A stretch of 64,000 nucleotides of DNA, taken from positions 558,001-622,000 of the forward strand of contig VWND01000005.1 of assembly GCA_009599575.1 (NCBI GenBank), written 5' to 3'. Origin of the DNA: Blumeriella jaapii. Its lineage: Eukaryota; Ascomycota; Leotiomycetes; Helotiales; Drepanopezizaceae. Below the pieces are notes generated by a model that was given only the letters and a program-made list of their open reading frames with translations, was not told the DNA's origin and made no database searches. Shown piece by piece: positions 33,094 through 44,823 of this stretch; the stretch's first letter is position 1; each line of letters opens with the position of its first letter. A program made the translations under genes and the position numbers.

Positions 33094-35909
33094 ATGTCCT
33101 CTTCCTCCCACGCCAGAGTCTCGTCGCGCAGCGATCGCAAGATACCCACCGAAAATGGGACTGCTCAACCCCGCGGCTCTGCAAGTCAGCAATCTGGTCG
33201 GGCTGAAAGACTGGATCCTAGGAGCCAGCAGTCGCCGCAACCTTCTACGCCGGCTGGGAGTCACAGAAGGGTGCCGTCGGGCGTCCACCGTCAACAGCGA
33301 GGCGTGGAGGAGCGGAGGACAGAGAGAGTGCAGGTGACAACTCGGGAGACAGTCTCGCGCAGAACGAGAAGTCCAGAGAGGAGGCCAGCATCGACGCAGC
33401 CGCAGCAGCAGCAGCAACAGGAAAGACAGAGACCGGATCCGCGACCGAAGCCCAGCAAGGCGGAAGCGCCGTCAGCACCATGGGCACCCGAAGTCTCTCT
33501 GGTTCCGCATACCACTGCTCCTCTCGCCCTGAGGGTAACGGTACCCCCGCTCTCGTCACAAGCGCCGTTGAATCTACAGCCTCGGCCACTGCACGAGCTG
33601 TCTCTGGAGGTTCAAGAAGCGACTGTTCTGGAGGACTTGCTGTTTGTGTTCATGGGCTATGAGGGACAATACATCAGGTTCTCGAAGTCTTACAATCCGT
33701 CTGTCGAGCAGGATCGACTCGCAGGACCAGGCTTCAGAATTCTGCCAGGATTGGACCCGAGTCTGCAAGATCTAACTACCACGATGCTCAAGATGGCTAC
33801 CCACTATGGCGCCGTGGAAGCGTTTGTAGAAGTGCAGAGTCGGGAAGAGTTTGGGGCTGTAAATCATGCTCTCTGTGCGGCCATCCGAAAGTTGCTCCAG
33901 GACTACTTGATCCTGGTCGCTCAGCTAGAAACACAATTTCTCACCAATCCATCTTTCACACTACATGTTCTGAACCTGCACACACTTCCGACGAGCCACA
34001 TGATGTTTCAAATTTATTCTCTAGCCCATGAGATTCTCCGAAGAAACTCCCTCCTAGAAGATGACGACGAAGATGACGGGCTTGATGATATCGAGAACAT
34101 ACTGGAAAGCTTACGGGACAAGGGCGACCTCGGACCCGGAAACATCCCTGGCAAAAAGATTTGTAAAGGAGGCAGTGTGCTAGGTCTCATTACCAAGCGA
34201 CTGGAATCGATGTCTGGAGACCCGGCTGCGAGAACTCTCCTCACGTCGTTGCTAAGGGATGCCAGTCGTCCGTACATGATAATGTTGAATGAGTGGCTCC
34301 ACCACGGAAGCATCAAAGATCCACATGCTGAATTCTTGGTGCGGGAGCAGAAGAGTATGACACGTGAGAAGCTTGTCGAGGACTACACCGACGAGTACTG
34401 GGAGAGAAGGTACACTATACGGGATCAAGATGTTCCACCACAGCTCGAGGGAGTCAAGGACAAGGTGCTATTGGCAGGCAAATATCTGAATGTGGTGAGG
34501 GAGTGCGGCGGTGTGGATGTGAGCAAGGCAGTTATAGATGTTCCGCGGTCTTTTGACGACAACCGATTTCTGGATAATGTCAACAGCGCCTACGCTCATG
34601 CTAATGAGTCATTGCTGAAACTTCTTCTGACAACACATGCCCTACCTGCACGTTTACGCTCCTTGAAGCATTACTTCTTCCTCGACCGCTCCGATTTCTT
34701 CTCCTATTTCTTGGAACTTGGAACCTCGGAATTGCGGAAGCCAGTCAAGAATGTCAACACAAGCAAACTGCAGTCCTTGCTTGATCTCGTACTCAGACAG
34801 CCCGGCAGCGTTGCTGCGCAGGATCCGTTCAAAGAGGATATCAAGATCGAGATGAACGAGATTAGCTTAACGAACTCGCTTACGAGGGTCGTCAACATCT
34901 CAGGAATGGAGCAAGGCGAGTCTTTTCAGACGCCCGCCACTCAGCCAACCAACGACAGTGACAAAGCCGCCACTGGGTTCACGTCGCTTCAGCTGGACTA
35001 CTCGGTTCCGTTCCCGGTATCGCTTGTCATCAGTAGGAAGACCGTGTGGAGATATCAAGCTTTGTTTCGGTATCTTTTGTCATTGAGGCATCTCGAATCA
35101 CAGTTGGTGACCTGTTGGCAGACTCACAACAGGTCAGCCAGTTGGGCTCACAAGAGTTCGAACTCGACAGTGGAAATGTGGAAACGGCGTGTCTTCACTC
35201 TGCGTGCTCGCATGCTCGTTTTCGTTCAGCAGCTTCTGTATTTCTGCACGGCAGAGGTCATTGAGCCGAATTGGCAGGCACTAATGGCCCGGTTGAACGC
35301 AAAGGAGGATAGCAAGGGTGGTGCCACACCTGTACGAACGGTGGATGAGCTCATGCAAGATCATGTCGATTTCCTAGATACCTGCTTGAAAGAATGCATG
35401 CTCACCAACAGCAGGCTATTGAGGGTATGTTTGATGGTCCACTGTTCGTGCGGTGACCTCGGAATTAATTGCTGTTTAGATTCACTCGAAGCTGATGCAG
35501 ACATGCACATTCTTTGCGACCTACACTGGGTGGCTCGCCCGAGAGCTAGAAAAGGCAGACCCGGACATGCTAGCAGCTGAGAAGCCCTCGTCGATGAACA
35601 AGCAGCATTGGGCACGCTTTCAGACGGAGAAGGCGCAGCGACATGCCGACTCCACAACTTCCAATAACCCAACAGCTCCCATCGGTGACAAAGAGATTTG
35701 AGAAGATAGAGAGAATGTACGAGATCATCAAGAAATACGAGGACAATTTCAGTCGGCATTTACAGATCCTGCTCGATGCGCTCAATCATTATGCGGCTAC
35801 CGAGACGGTGGTATTGTTAGGCCTTTGCGCGAGGCTGAGTACTGCGAACCAGGGAACACAGTACAGCGGGCTCAGAGCCGACGAGGACGGCGGGGAATCA
35901 GGACGGTGA
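33094..35909 (+). CDS. SPC97: Gamma-tubulin complex component 2 (GCP2/Spc97/Alp4), with apparent +1 frameshift
   Basis: GCP2 with GCP3 and gamma-tubulin forms the small complex that nucleates microtubules at the spindle pole body. Exons 33094-35424 and 35480-35909 give about 919 aa after correction. The first 150 residues are a Ser/Gln/Arg-rich leader. The Grip-type domain follows (EDLLFVFMGYEGQYIRF, then RDASRPYMIMLNEWLHHG, DEYWERRYTIRD and KYLNVVRECGGVDVS) and the C-terminal half (FFLDRSDFFSYFLELG). After APIGDK the frame stops, while the conserved tail (YEDNFSRHLQILLDALN, then AATETVVLLGLCARL) lies in the next frame. Removing one A from the AAA run at 35690-35692 restores DKRFEKIERMYEII. 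A consensus insertion is likely. An earlier in-frame start at 32776 is not favoured. Confidence 0.92.
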
Positions 35910-36591
35910 TGGAAACGAACTTTTGCAGCGTCTTGTGGGGTATTGGGAGTTCTGGGATGGGCCCCAACGATATCCAGCTTTGGTTTAGAAAGGCGATACA
36001 TGAAAATTGGCTGCCGAATGCGACGAGGCAATGTAAGCGCGGATATGAGCCGTCGTGGGATTTTGGAGCCACCATAAAAATGCAATCGGAGGAGATGTTG
36101 CATGGTTATGTCGACACGCACTGCTATCCTCCCTTGCAGCTTCTCGTTCTTTTCTTACTCCTTTCTTCAAGTCGGACTCACAAAACGTTGTCACGTCTGG
36201 TGGACCTTGGGACAGTGTTCCTACACCGCGAAAAGTCCGAACGGCGAGGCGAGCGTTGCGAAGTCCGAGGTAATCGGCCCGGCGCCAAAATGAAGCAACA
36301 GCTGCGGCTTTCATGCCCGATTACCATTCGCTGTTTCGCGAGCTCGAGCATCTGATTCGTCAAGACTCTGTTAGAGCTGCCGACTCCCATCCACGTACAG
36401 TTGACATCTCTTCGTTTCCCGCGGCGCGGACCAGGCGAATTCTGCGCAGTGCTTAGCAGCTTGAACCCCCTCATGCATATAAACACCAGTCCTGCCGGGA
36501 AACATTGAATGCCATACGCCCAAATCAGCCTCCTCTTTGAACTCCTTCTCTCCGCTTGTCATCCTCCGAGTCAAACAAACAGTTGCCAATT
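35910..36591. other. Intergenic region
   Basis: 682 bases without a recognised gene. A frame between about 35920 and 36355 has no family resemblance and overlaps the SPC97 3' end. A TATA-like CATATAAA at 36476-36483 sits about 110 bp before the hydrolase ATG. Confidence 0.5.
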
Positions 36592-37852
36592 ATGGATTAT
36601 CCATACTCGACCTTTACCACCAGTCGTAGCTACACTTACAGCTACGTCCATATCAAGCCCCAAAACCCTGAACTCCCATATATCCTCTTTCTGCATGGCT
36701 TCCCGAGCTCCTCATATGACTGGCGCCATCAAGTGCCTTACTTCGCGCAGAAAGGATATGGCATCATCGCCCCCGATCTCCTTGGCTTTGGCAACACGTC
36801 GAAACCTCTCAATGTTGAGGCATACAAGCTCAAGTCTATGTCCGAGGATATCGTGCAGGTGTTGAAGAATGAGGGCATCTCCCAGGTTATCTGTGTAGCT
36901 CACGACTGGTACGCACTTTTCTAATCTCACGTGTTCCTGTTCTTCACAGAAACGACTTTGGACTCGTGCTGATTCCGTCCCAGGGGATCGGCCCTGGCGT
37001 CCAGACTGGCGAACTACTTCCCAGACCTCTTTCTCAAGATCGCGTTCTTGGACGTTGGGTACATGGGCCCCGGTCACGGTTTGAGCACGCAGACGCTGCA
37101 TTACATCAACAAATCCTTCAAAGACTCGATGGGGTTTGAGCTCTTCGGGTATTTTCTGTTTTTCGCCGAGGAAGACGCCCCGGAGCTCATGGGTGCCAAT
37201 GTACGATTCGTCTCTAGTTCTTGGAATGCGCTTCTTCTTTTTTTTTTTTTTTTTTGGCAATGTGGTACTGTGCTAATCGAGGCGTAGGTGGACTCGCTGC
37301 AGTCCATGTTCTACTCGACGGACAACGAGGTGGGGAAGAAGTACATGGGGGCCGTGGGTGGCACGCGGAAATGGCTCACAGAGGGCATGGTGGCTGAGAG
37401 AGAGGAATGGCTAGAGCCCGAGGTACGATCCCTTTGTATAGATAGATAAACTGTTCCGTATGCTCACCTCCAGCAGGCCATTGAACACAACCGCAAGATC
37501 TTTGGTAAGGAGAATGGCGGTTACGCAGCGTCGATCAACTGGTACCGAGGCCAGCTTCAAGAGATCGACGCCGATGATGAAAAAGGTACGCCTCCTTTGT
37601 CTTTTCGGCGACATGGCCTGCTGGGTCTGTACTAATATAAGGTCAGCGGTGCCGGAGGCCAACACCATACTGAGAAAACCGGTTCTTTATATCGGGACGG
37701 ACAATTTCATCACTGCTGCGTCCGATACGGCGAATCAGATGAAGGCTTTCGTTCCGGATCTAAAGGTTAGGAAGCTGGACGCTGGTCATTGGGTGATGTT
37801 GCAGAAGAAGGCGGAGGTCAATGGGATTCTGGGGGAGTTTTTCCAAGGGTAG
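36592..37852 (+). CDS. Alpha/beta hydrolase, soluble epoxide hydrolase type
   Basis: Exons 36592-36908, 36984-37200, 37288-37422, 37477-37585 and 37647-37852 give 327 aa, the usual length. Motifs of the epoxide hydrolase group are present: HGFPSSSYDWRHQ (oxyanion-hole HGXP), DLLGFGNTSKP, the nucleophile in AHDWGSA built across intron 1, the cap-domain tyrosine region NWYRGQ, the acid loop YIGTDNF, and the catalytic His in DAGHWVML. It would open an epoxide to a diol; the substrate is unknown. There is no signal peptide, so it is probably cytosolic or peroxisomal. Intron 2 contains an 18-T run (37238-37255). Intron 3 ends CAGCAG, a tandem acceptor that could add one Gln. All four introns are GT-AG. 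Confidence 0.87.
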
Positions 37853-38832
37853 AAGCCGACGCACGGGATTCTGATTGCAAGATTGCAGGCTAGCGGAAAA
37901 CGTGAACTTCGAACATGTGTGGGTCCGCAAGTCGCTTGACTGTCAACAAAGAAATTCTCTTGAGCGAGGACGACACTTGATTTTCCTATCCACAACAGCG
38001 TCTGGACGACCAAGCCCGCCCGTCCACGATCAAAATATCGATACTAGGTGCGAATTCAAGATACTTCTTTCGTGATCCCCTCTTGCCGTTTCAAATATTT
38101 TCGTTCTCATTTAGTAGAGCTTTGATCTTGGCAGCAGCCGCGAGTGCAGCTTTTTACTCTGCCTGACTGAGCGGCTGAACCACGTCTGTGTTGATGGAAC
38201 CATTTCAACAAAGGCTTTTGTTACTCTCGTGCGTGGGTATGATTAAGCTATGGGAAAGGTCCCAGGGGCTTCTGCGGCTGGCCCTCTGCAAACACCTTAT
38301 GCGTCTGGTTGGGCTCTTTCTCAAAGTACAACGTTCACCCGTCTTCACAAGTCATGCAAATAAGTACAGGAGATGAAGTTCTCTTCCTTTTGACTAGCAT
38401 GCTTCTCAGCTACCTGTAAATGCGAAGCAATACTGGCCTCCTTTTGATAGACAGCCAGCTGTCCAACTCATATGGGCGAAGTGTGGCATTCGTGAAGAGT
38501 GTACGTTACAGTTTCTTCTTGTCCCTCTGGTAGAGGGCTCCCTTTTCATATCGTTGTCGATTCGAGTTGTTATTCTCAAAACGTTGTTTCCGTGGCGTTG
38601 CTACTCTCGCGGAGTCATACCACAAATCTATGACTCGGCAACATTCCCCTGGGGACTATTCACCAAATAAGCACCTCGAGTAGGTATAAAGATACCCAAG
38701 GTATTCTACTCCTCACAAACCTTCTCCTTCAACATCACATCTTCCTTCTTCATACTTTCTCACACGATTCACACAACCACTCCTAGCAAAACCTCTATCG
38801 ACCCTCCCTCACTTTCCCTCACTTCCACAAAC
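37853..38832. other. Intergenic region
   Basis: 980 bases, no supported gene. The last 130 bases before the 38833 start are C/T-rich, as expected for a fungal leader, and a TATAAAG lies at 38685. Confidence 0.5.
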
Positions 38833-39828
38833 ATGACTTCCGCACCCTTCACCACACACCTCGCACTCTTCGTACTCACCCTCCTCCTCTTCTGCACCAC
38901 TACCATCAGCGCCTCCAACAGCACCGCAGACTGGCTTCCCGCCGGCTACGCCCTCAGCGAGCACCACCTCATCGGCACCATCGGCACCGCCCACACCCCC
39001 TTCAACCTCAGCGGCACCATCCAAGAGATCGAAGCCCAGCTAGCAACCCAGTACCCCGGCCAGGAGATCAACTTCGAGACTGGCACCCCACAAGCACCCC
39101 ATCTCGAGTCAAGAAGCGCACTGGTGAGTTAGCGTTGTGCCCCCTCCCGCTCTGTCCTTGCTTCGCCCTGCAACTTGGCTTACGAGTGACGGAACGACAG
39201 CTCTCGCTCGCCTGCCTCCCCATCTCCGCCTGGCCCCATTGGAAGAAGTGTTCCGCGACGAAGCTCGTAGACGGAATCGTCCACCTGAACACGCTGTCTT
39301 TGAAAGGCGTGGCCTGCTACATCAGCAGACCGCGTAGCTGTGCCCGCGTCAGCTGCTCGTCCGATGTGGCGATTTGGATGTGCAATGATAACAATGTACG
39401 TCTGGTGCTCTCTCCTCTCTCTCTCTCTCTCGCTCTCGCTCTTTCTGCTGTTGTGTTGGTTGGCTTGATTAATCGGTTTGGTCTGTGAATCGAGCAAGCC
39501 TATGTGGTGCTGTTGCTGACTGAGATCACGTACAGTCGAATGTGTCGGCGGACTGTCGCGACGTGGGGGATCTGGCGCTCGATATTAGGAGCCGATGCAC
39601 GACCTGGAGCATGGTAGGAGCAGGACGGCAAGTCTCCCTCCCCCCTCCCCCCCCTTCGCTTGAGATTTATTCCATCTCTCTTCAGATTGCGTATCCCTTC
39701 TGAAGGCACGTGTACCAGCTCTTTTGTGTCTCAGCTAACCTTCCTCGTGTTTGTCCAGCCCGACGACCGGAGGCCAGGCCTTCCACACCAACAACTGGAA
39801 CGTGATCGTTCGCAAGGACAATTGCTAA
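38833..39828 (+). CDS. Small secreted cysteine-containing protein, probable GC-AG last intron
   Basis: Exons 38833-39123, 39201-39395, 39536-39627 and 39759-39828 give 215 aa. A clear signal peptide (MTSAPFTTHLALFVLTLLLF, cleavage near TISA-SN) starts the protein. The mature part has several Cys residues in the pattern CSSDVAIWMCNDN and ends GGQAFHTNNWNVIVRKDNC, an ending I associate with a group of secreted ascomycete proteins of unknown role. To reach this ending in frame, the last intron must start at GCAAGT (39628) and end at 39758. The GT donor at 39614 gives a different, unlike tail. Its role is not known; an extracellular or host/competitor-facing function is only a guess. Confidence 0.72.
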
Positions 39829-41324
39829 GCACAGCACAGTAGGAGCCGCTGGAGCGGCAACCCGCTGCCTTGTACTCGATCCCGTTTATCAGAAACGCCC
39901 AGGTACCGATATGGAGAGAGCTACGGGTGGGTCGGCTGTCCAGGGGCGGCGAGCAGGAGATGATATCGTTGGTTTTCCGCATCTAGTCGTTGCTTTTTTA
40001 CACACCTAGCTCTTAGCTAGCTACATACATACATACATACTACGAGTTCTGCGTCAAGGATTTGGCAATAATATCATTAGCCATTTATTCTCACTGGATT
40101 GAAATGCCCTCAGAAGAGAGAATTGATACTGGAAAGCGGACTTGTACTCTTTGTTTGTTTTTTTTCAGGGGGCCGGGGGTGGTTCGGAGCTAAAGTCTGA
40201 TATCGATTTGGGCAGGGAACTCTTATCTTTTTCTTCTTCTTGTGAGGGATGGCCACCTAGGATTGCTGCCGTATGGTATGGAACAGTAACTACTGACACG
40301 GTAATTGGGTTTCGAAACACAGGAAGGAAGAAGCAAAAATAAGAAGCAAAAAGCAGAAGCAAAAATAATAAGCAAACAGAAGAAGCAAACAGAAGAAGCA
40401 TCAGAAGACGCAACAAGAAGAAGCAAAAAGAGAGGTATTGTACAGTACAGACGCCACTACAACCACCCCCATCTTCCACAGCCCGACCAACCAGAAACCA
40501 CCTCAAGAGCAACCTAGGTACAGTACTACTACCCACCCCTACCCACAGTACGGTACTGTATATACACAGTACATAACGAGTACGAAGAGCGAGCAACGGG
40601 TTGTCACACATATACATACATACATACACCTCTGAACTGTACAGTAAATAAACCACTTGTCAGAAAAGCATTCTAGCTACAGTACAGTACATACCTTACC
40701 TACAGTCAGTACCCAGTGACATAGCCTCCCTCACTACTAGCGCAGCGTTCCAACCCCAACCCCCCAATTCTCGTCCCATCCCTGATATCTGGCACTCGGA
40801 AACCCATGGTCGATACCTACGGCCAACCGGCTGTCTATAACGTGTTGTTGGATGGTGGGGGATTCGAAGCCCTGGCACAGATACATAGATACATACAATA
40901 CAATACAGTACGGTACATACCTTACGTACAGTACACGCACAACACACATGATGTGGCACTCGCGTTTCTCCGTTTCCACACCGAGGACTGCGGCGGACTG
41001 GTTTCATTTTTAATAAGATCATTAGGGATCTCTGATTGACCTCCGTCGTCTAAATACCTCTCGCGAGAGAGACTTCTTGTGAGATGCACGAGATCTTCCC
41101 ATCCTGTCCCACAATATGCCATCCCATCGGGGGACGTATGTAAGCACATATGATGGATGGATAATGCAGCCTTTGTATATCCCTCCCAGCCGGAACGCCT
41201 ACGCGATGCATGCAACCCGCACCCTCTCCATGTGACGCTCAAACTCCATGTGACGCTCAAATGCCGGCGCACACCGAGCGCGAAAGCAATACAAACGAGA
41301 AGAAAAAAAAAGCAAGAAAAAAAT
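39829..41324. other. Intergenic region rich in simple repeats
   Basis: About 1.5 kb without a gene. It holds TACA repeats (40018-40041), an AAGCA/AAGAAGCAA-rich stretch (about 40320-40432) and many TACAGTAC/GTACGGTAC motifs (40440, 40546, 40679, 40896, 40928). GTGACGCTCAA with ACTCCAT is repeated at 41230-41262. Confidence 0.6.
40320..40432. repeat. AAGCA-rich degenerate microsatellite
   Basis: Roughly 110 bases of interspersed AAGCA, AAAAAGCAG and AAGAAGCAAA units, nearly pure purine plus C. Confidence 0.55.
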
Positions 41325-44300
41325 CTACTTGAACAGACTGCGCAGGTCCTCCAACCGCTTCCTCGCAGCCTCGGCTCTGTCGATGCGGCCTCTACCTTCG
41401 GAATCCATGCTCAGCTGCGCGAGCTTCTTCTTCTTGTCCTGGAGAACCAGCATCTTCTCCTCGAAACTGTCGTTCATGATGTACCGGACCGTCGTGACCT
41501 CTCGCTTCTGACCCAAACGATGGACGCGGTCGATGGCCTGAGCTTCCGCCGCCGGGTTGTACTGGGGCTCCATGACGTAGACTTTACTGGCGGTGGTCAG
41601 GTTGAGACCGAGACCACCGGCCATGATGGAGACGAGGATGACCGTGACGGCGGGATCGTCGCGGAAGGAATCGATTGCGGCTCCGCGGGCGGTCCTTGTC
41701 ATCTTGCCATCGAGGCGCGTGTATGTGATGCCGTTCTCTTGGAGGGCGATCTGGATGAGGTCAAGATGTGCGGTCCAGCCAGAGAAGATGACGCTCTTGA
41801 TAGGGGGCTCGTCGGGCATTGCTTGAGACTCCTGTTGAGACAACAAGAGATCGTGGATTAAGGCCTTGGTCTTGGTATGCGGTCCACTGTAACCACCTGT
41901 ATCTTTTCCGCGCTTCGCATCCTTAGCACTTGGTCTGCCAGCCTCTTCGAGGCCACCTTGACGGAGAGGGAAATAGAACAACTTGATGCAAGAATTGCAA
42001 ATCGGGCAGTCCACTTGTGATTGGCCCCGAGCTGCCTCTTCCATATCAGCTTTGTAGGCGGCAATGCAGGCATTGCAGAGAATGTGGTAGCAAGGCGTCA
42101 TATGTCCAATGATTTCATCCTTGGGCTCCACATCTGGTTCAGCATCGCTAGGACAAATCTTACGATGGCAAGTGAGGCAAACATCAGCATTGGTTTCCTT
42201 CATCAAACTGTACATGTCATAAGCTTGTCTTGACGACAGAGCCGGTAGGTCGTCGTCCTCATCGTCACTATCGAGGTCAATCGCAGAATCCTGGCTCAGG
42301 CCGTCCATGACCTTCAGATCCTCCTCGTTCAGTAGATCTCGACCATGAGCACAGATCAAACGGAGTCGAAGAATGGACTGGAGAATGTGGACGTATGACT
42401 TTCCACTCAACGCCTTCACTCGCGATCCTACGATTACGTTGACTCGATCATTTGCATTCTTGGCAAATATTTCGTAGATGTGACGTTCTTCGGGATTGAA
42501 ATCAAGCTTCACAAGTTGATCATGCCGGGTTGGGAGGTCGATGCGGTCTTTGAGGCGTCGGAGAGTGATGCTACTGACCAACAACCGGAGCTTGGGAAGA
42601 ACTTCGGGATCGCACATCTTGAATGGAGACATAATGTACTGGGCAAAACCGCCCTTCTCGTCGAAAGGCTTGATACGAAGGAACGACATCAAAGCTCCGA
42701 GATCCTCGAGGCGATTCTGTACAGGGGTTCCAGTGACAGCCCATCTCCGGTTGGCAGACAGTCTGCAAATCGACTTGGATTGTTGAGTAGACTGCTCTCG
42801 GATCATGTGTGCCTCGTCGAGAACAATGCGAAACCAGTTCATCTCTTCTAGGGGATAGACGCCGGGCTTCTTTTTCATCCTATTGCCAAATTCGCTGGCG
42901 ATAGATCCGTAGGTTGTGATGACAATGTCAAACTCTGCAAGCTTCTTCACATCCTTGATCCGATTGCTACCGTGATAGATGTAGTATTTTAGGCTCTCAG
43001 GCTTTACATGCTGCTTCATCTGTTCCTCCCAATTCGCAATGGTACTTAGGGGAGAAACGAGAAGAGTGGTCTTGCAGTTCATGACCAGCGGAACATCTTC
43101 GAGCTTCGGTAGTACCACCTTGTTCTTGCCTTTCTTGACGGCACAGAGATCAGCATTGATTTTCGGTACACAAGGTGGCTGCTTCGCCCATTCCACAGCT
43201 TCGTTGTCGAGGGTCTGCGCCACCAGACTGATTATTTGAAGTGTCTTTCCGAGACCCATCATGTCGGCCAATATTCCCCCGAGAACCTGCGGGGGACTTT
43301 GAGGCTCCTCTTGACCCGTGATGACGTTGTAATAAGTTCGTTGGCCACTTGCAGAGATATTGAGGCGCCAGAGAGAACTATTGCCTTTTTCGTCAGGACC
43401 ATAGATTCTAGCTTTCTCCTTATTGGTCATGAAGTACAGGCCCTGCTTCTGATGTTTGAGGAGTTCCGTTGTGATGCGAGCATCTGCCATCATCTCAGGT
43501 AAGTCTTCGGTGCGCTCTAAAGAGTCGAACATTCCCAGAATGTCGTTGCGAATCTCTTCCGTGGTTCGGACTGGACCTTGCTGTCGTGACCCATAACTGC
43601 TGGTTGCTCGTGGCACAGCTAGCCGAGGTCGTTGGAGAACATGGGGATTGTGCAGCTCGACTCCTGCTTCGAGGAACAAGGGTGTTCGGAGCCAGATGTT
43701 TTTCTGGGAGAGATGGCGGCCGATGGCCAAGGCATGTTTCTGCGGTCCTAGGAGATTCAGATCGATTTGGTAACGCTGGGACGTTTCAGTGCCAGGTAAC
43801 GCATCCCCCTCTCTCTTTGGTCTGGTAAGCATCCGGGCTTGTGTTCGAATACCAAACTTCGAGTCCATGATTGGTGCTAGTCCGAGGGCTGTATTGGTGT
43901 CTAAGCAGCCTATGATAGTTCTGCTTGAATCAATTGCATGTATGATGTTGCCTGCCTCGCCAGTTCTTCGTCTGAGTACGATTTTGACCTGCGGCCAATA
44001 GCCATTCGTCATGGCCGTAGAACCTGGCTTTGGCATGGGTACCTTGTGACAGTTGATCTCGACGTTTTCGACTGCTCTGAGTATTAGCCACAAGTTCCCG
44101 AAATCGCACTAATTGGAGTTTCCTGAGCTCGCCTCATGACGAATTCGAGAAATTGGAAGGAATGTGCGTACCACGTCCATAACAGACCTCCTTGTCCCCA
44201 GAGTCCTGTAAAATGACTACTTCATCGTCGTCGTCGTCGATAGTAACCGGTGCGGATCCGTTGACCATGGCCTCACTCTGACCCTCTTGCCTCTTCTCTC

Positions 44301-44823
44301 TCATGTACTCGCCCAACGGTCCACTCTTTTGTCCCCCACTGAATTCTGCTTTTTTGTGATTCTCTTCTCGATCATCTACCAACTTTCTGCGCTTCTGAGG
44401 AACCATGCTGCGGTCCGTGACCTTGTATAGCGAGTCCAACATGCTTCCCATACCTCCGTTGGTCTGGCTGTCGCCCGCGTAGGCAGCAAACCCGTTCCCG
44501 TTGCCGTTGCTATCCGTTGTACTGGCTCTCTTCTGTGGCTCCTGACCGTTCAACGCCGGGGGCGCGTGGGAGACAGGCTGCGGCGTTCCGGAAGGACTGT
44601 CGAACGAGAAGACCTGCGCGGGCTGAGGCTGAGGTTTGCTGGTGAAGCTATTCGCTGCAGGACGAGGCTGTGCGGCGCCCAAGCCTCGAGGGTCCAGCAG
44701 AGCCCTCGGATCGTATTGTTGCTGCGGTTGGAAGGCAGGCATCCCCTTTGCAGTCACGGGCAGGCTGTTCGAGGCTCGATCAAAGTCGTGAGCGTTCGTC
44801 GAACGTCGACGCTGTGGCAGCAT
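41325..44823 (-). CDS. SNF2-family ATPase with inserted RING finger (RAD5/RAD16/HLTF type)
   Basis: Exons 44172-44823 and 41325-44074 give 1133 aa; the 97-bp intron 44075-44171 joins EVCYGR to AVENVEINCHKVP. The first 220 residues are low complexity. Residues about 230-350 may form a HIRAN-like module. The helicase core has Walker A ADMMGLGKT (about residue 490), DEAH (about 637), TGTPVQNRLEDLG and, in lobe 2, MAGGLGLNLTTAS and AIDRVHRLGQKREV. A C3HC4-like RING (CLTCHRKI ... HILCNACIAAYK ... CPIC, about 850-911) sits between the lobes, the hallmark of the Rad5/Rad16 group. It probably acts in the nucleus in chromatin remodelling or post-replication repair, possibly with E3 activity. The exact orthologue is not assigned. 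Confidence 0.87.

Noticed and set aside
35920..36355. Possible gene after SPC97
   Set aside because: It overlaps the SPC97 end, has no recognisable domain and no splice structure.
36592..39828. Small secondary-metabolite cluster (hydrolase, secreted protein, nearby regulator)
   Set aside because: No backbone synthase, transporter or P450 is present, and the neighbours are housekeeping genes.
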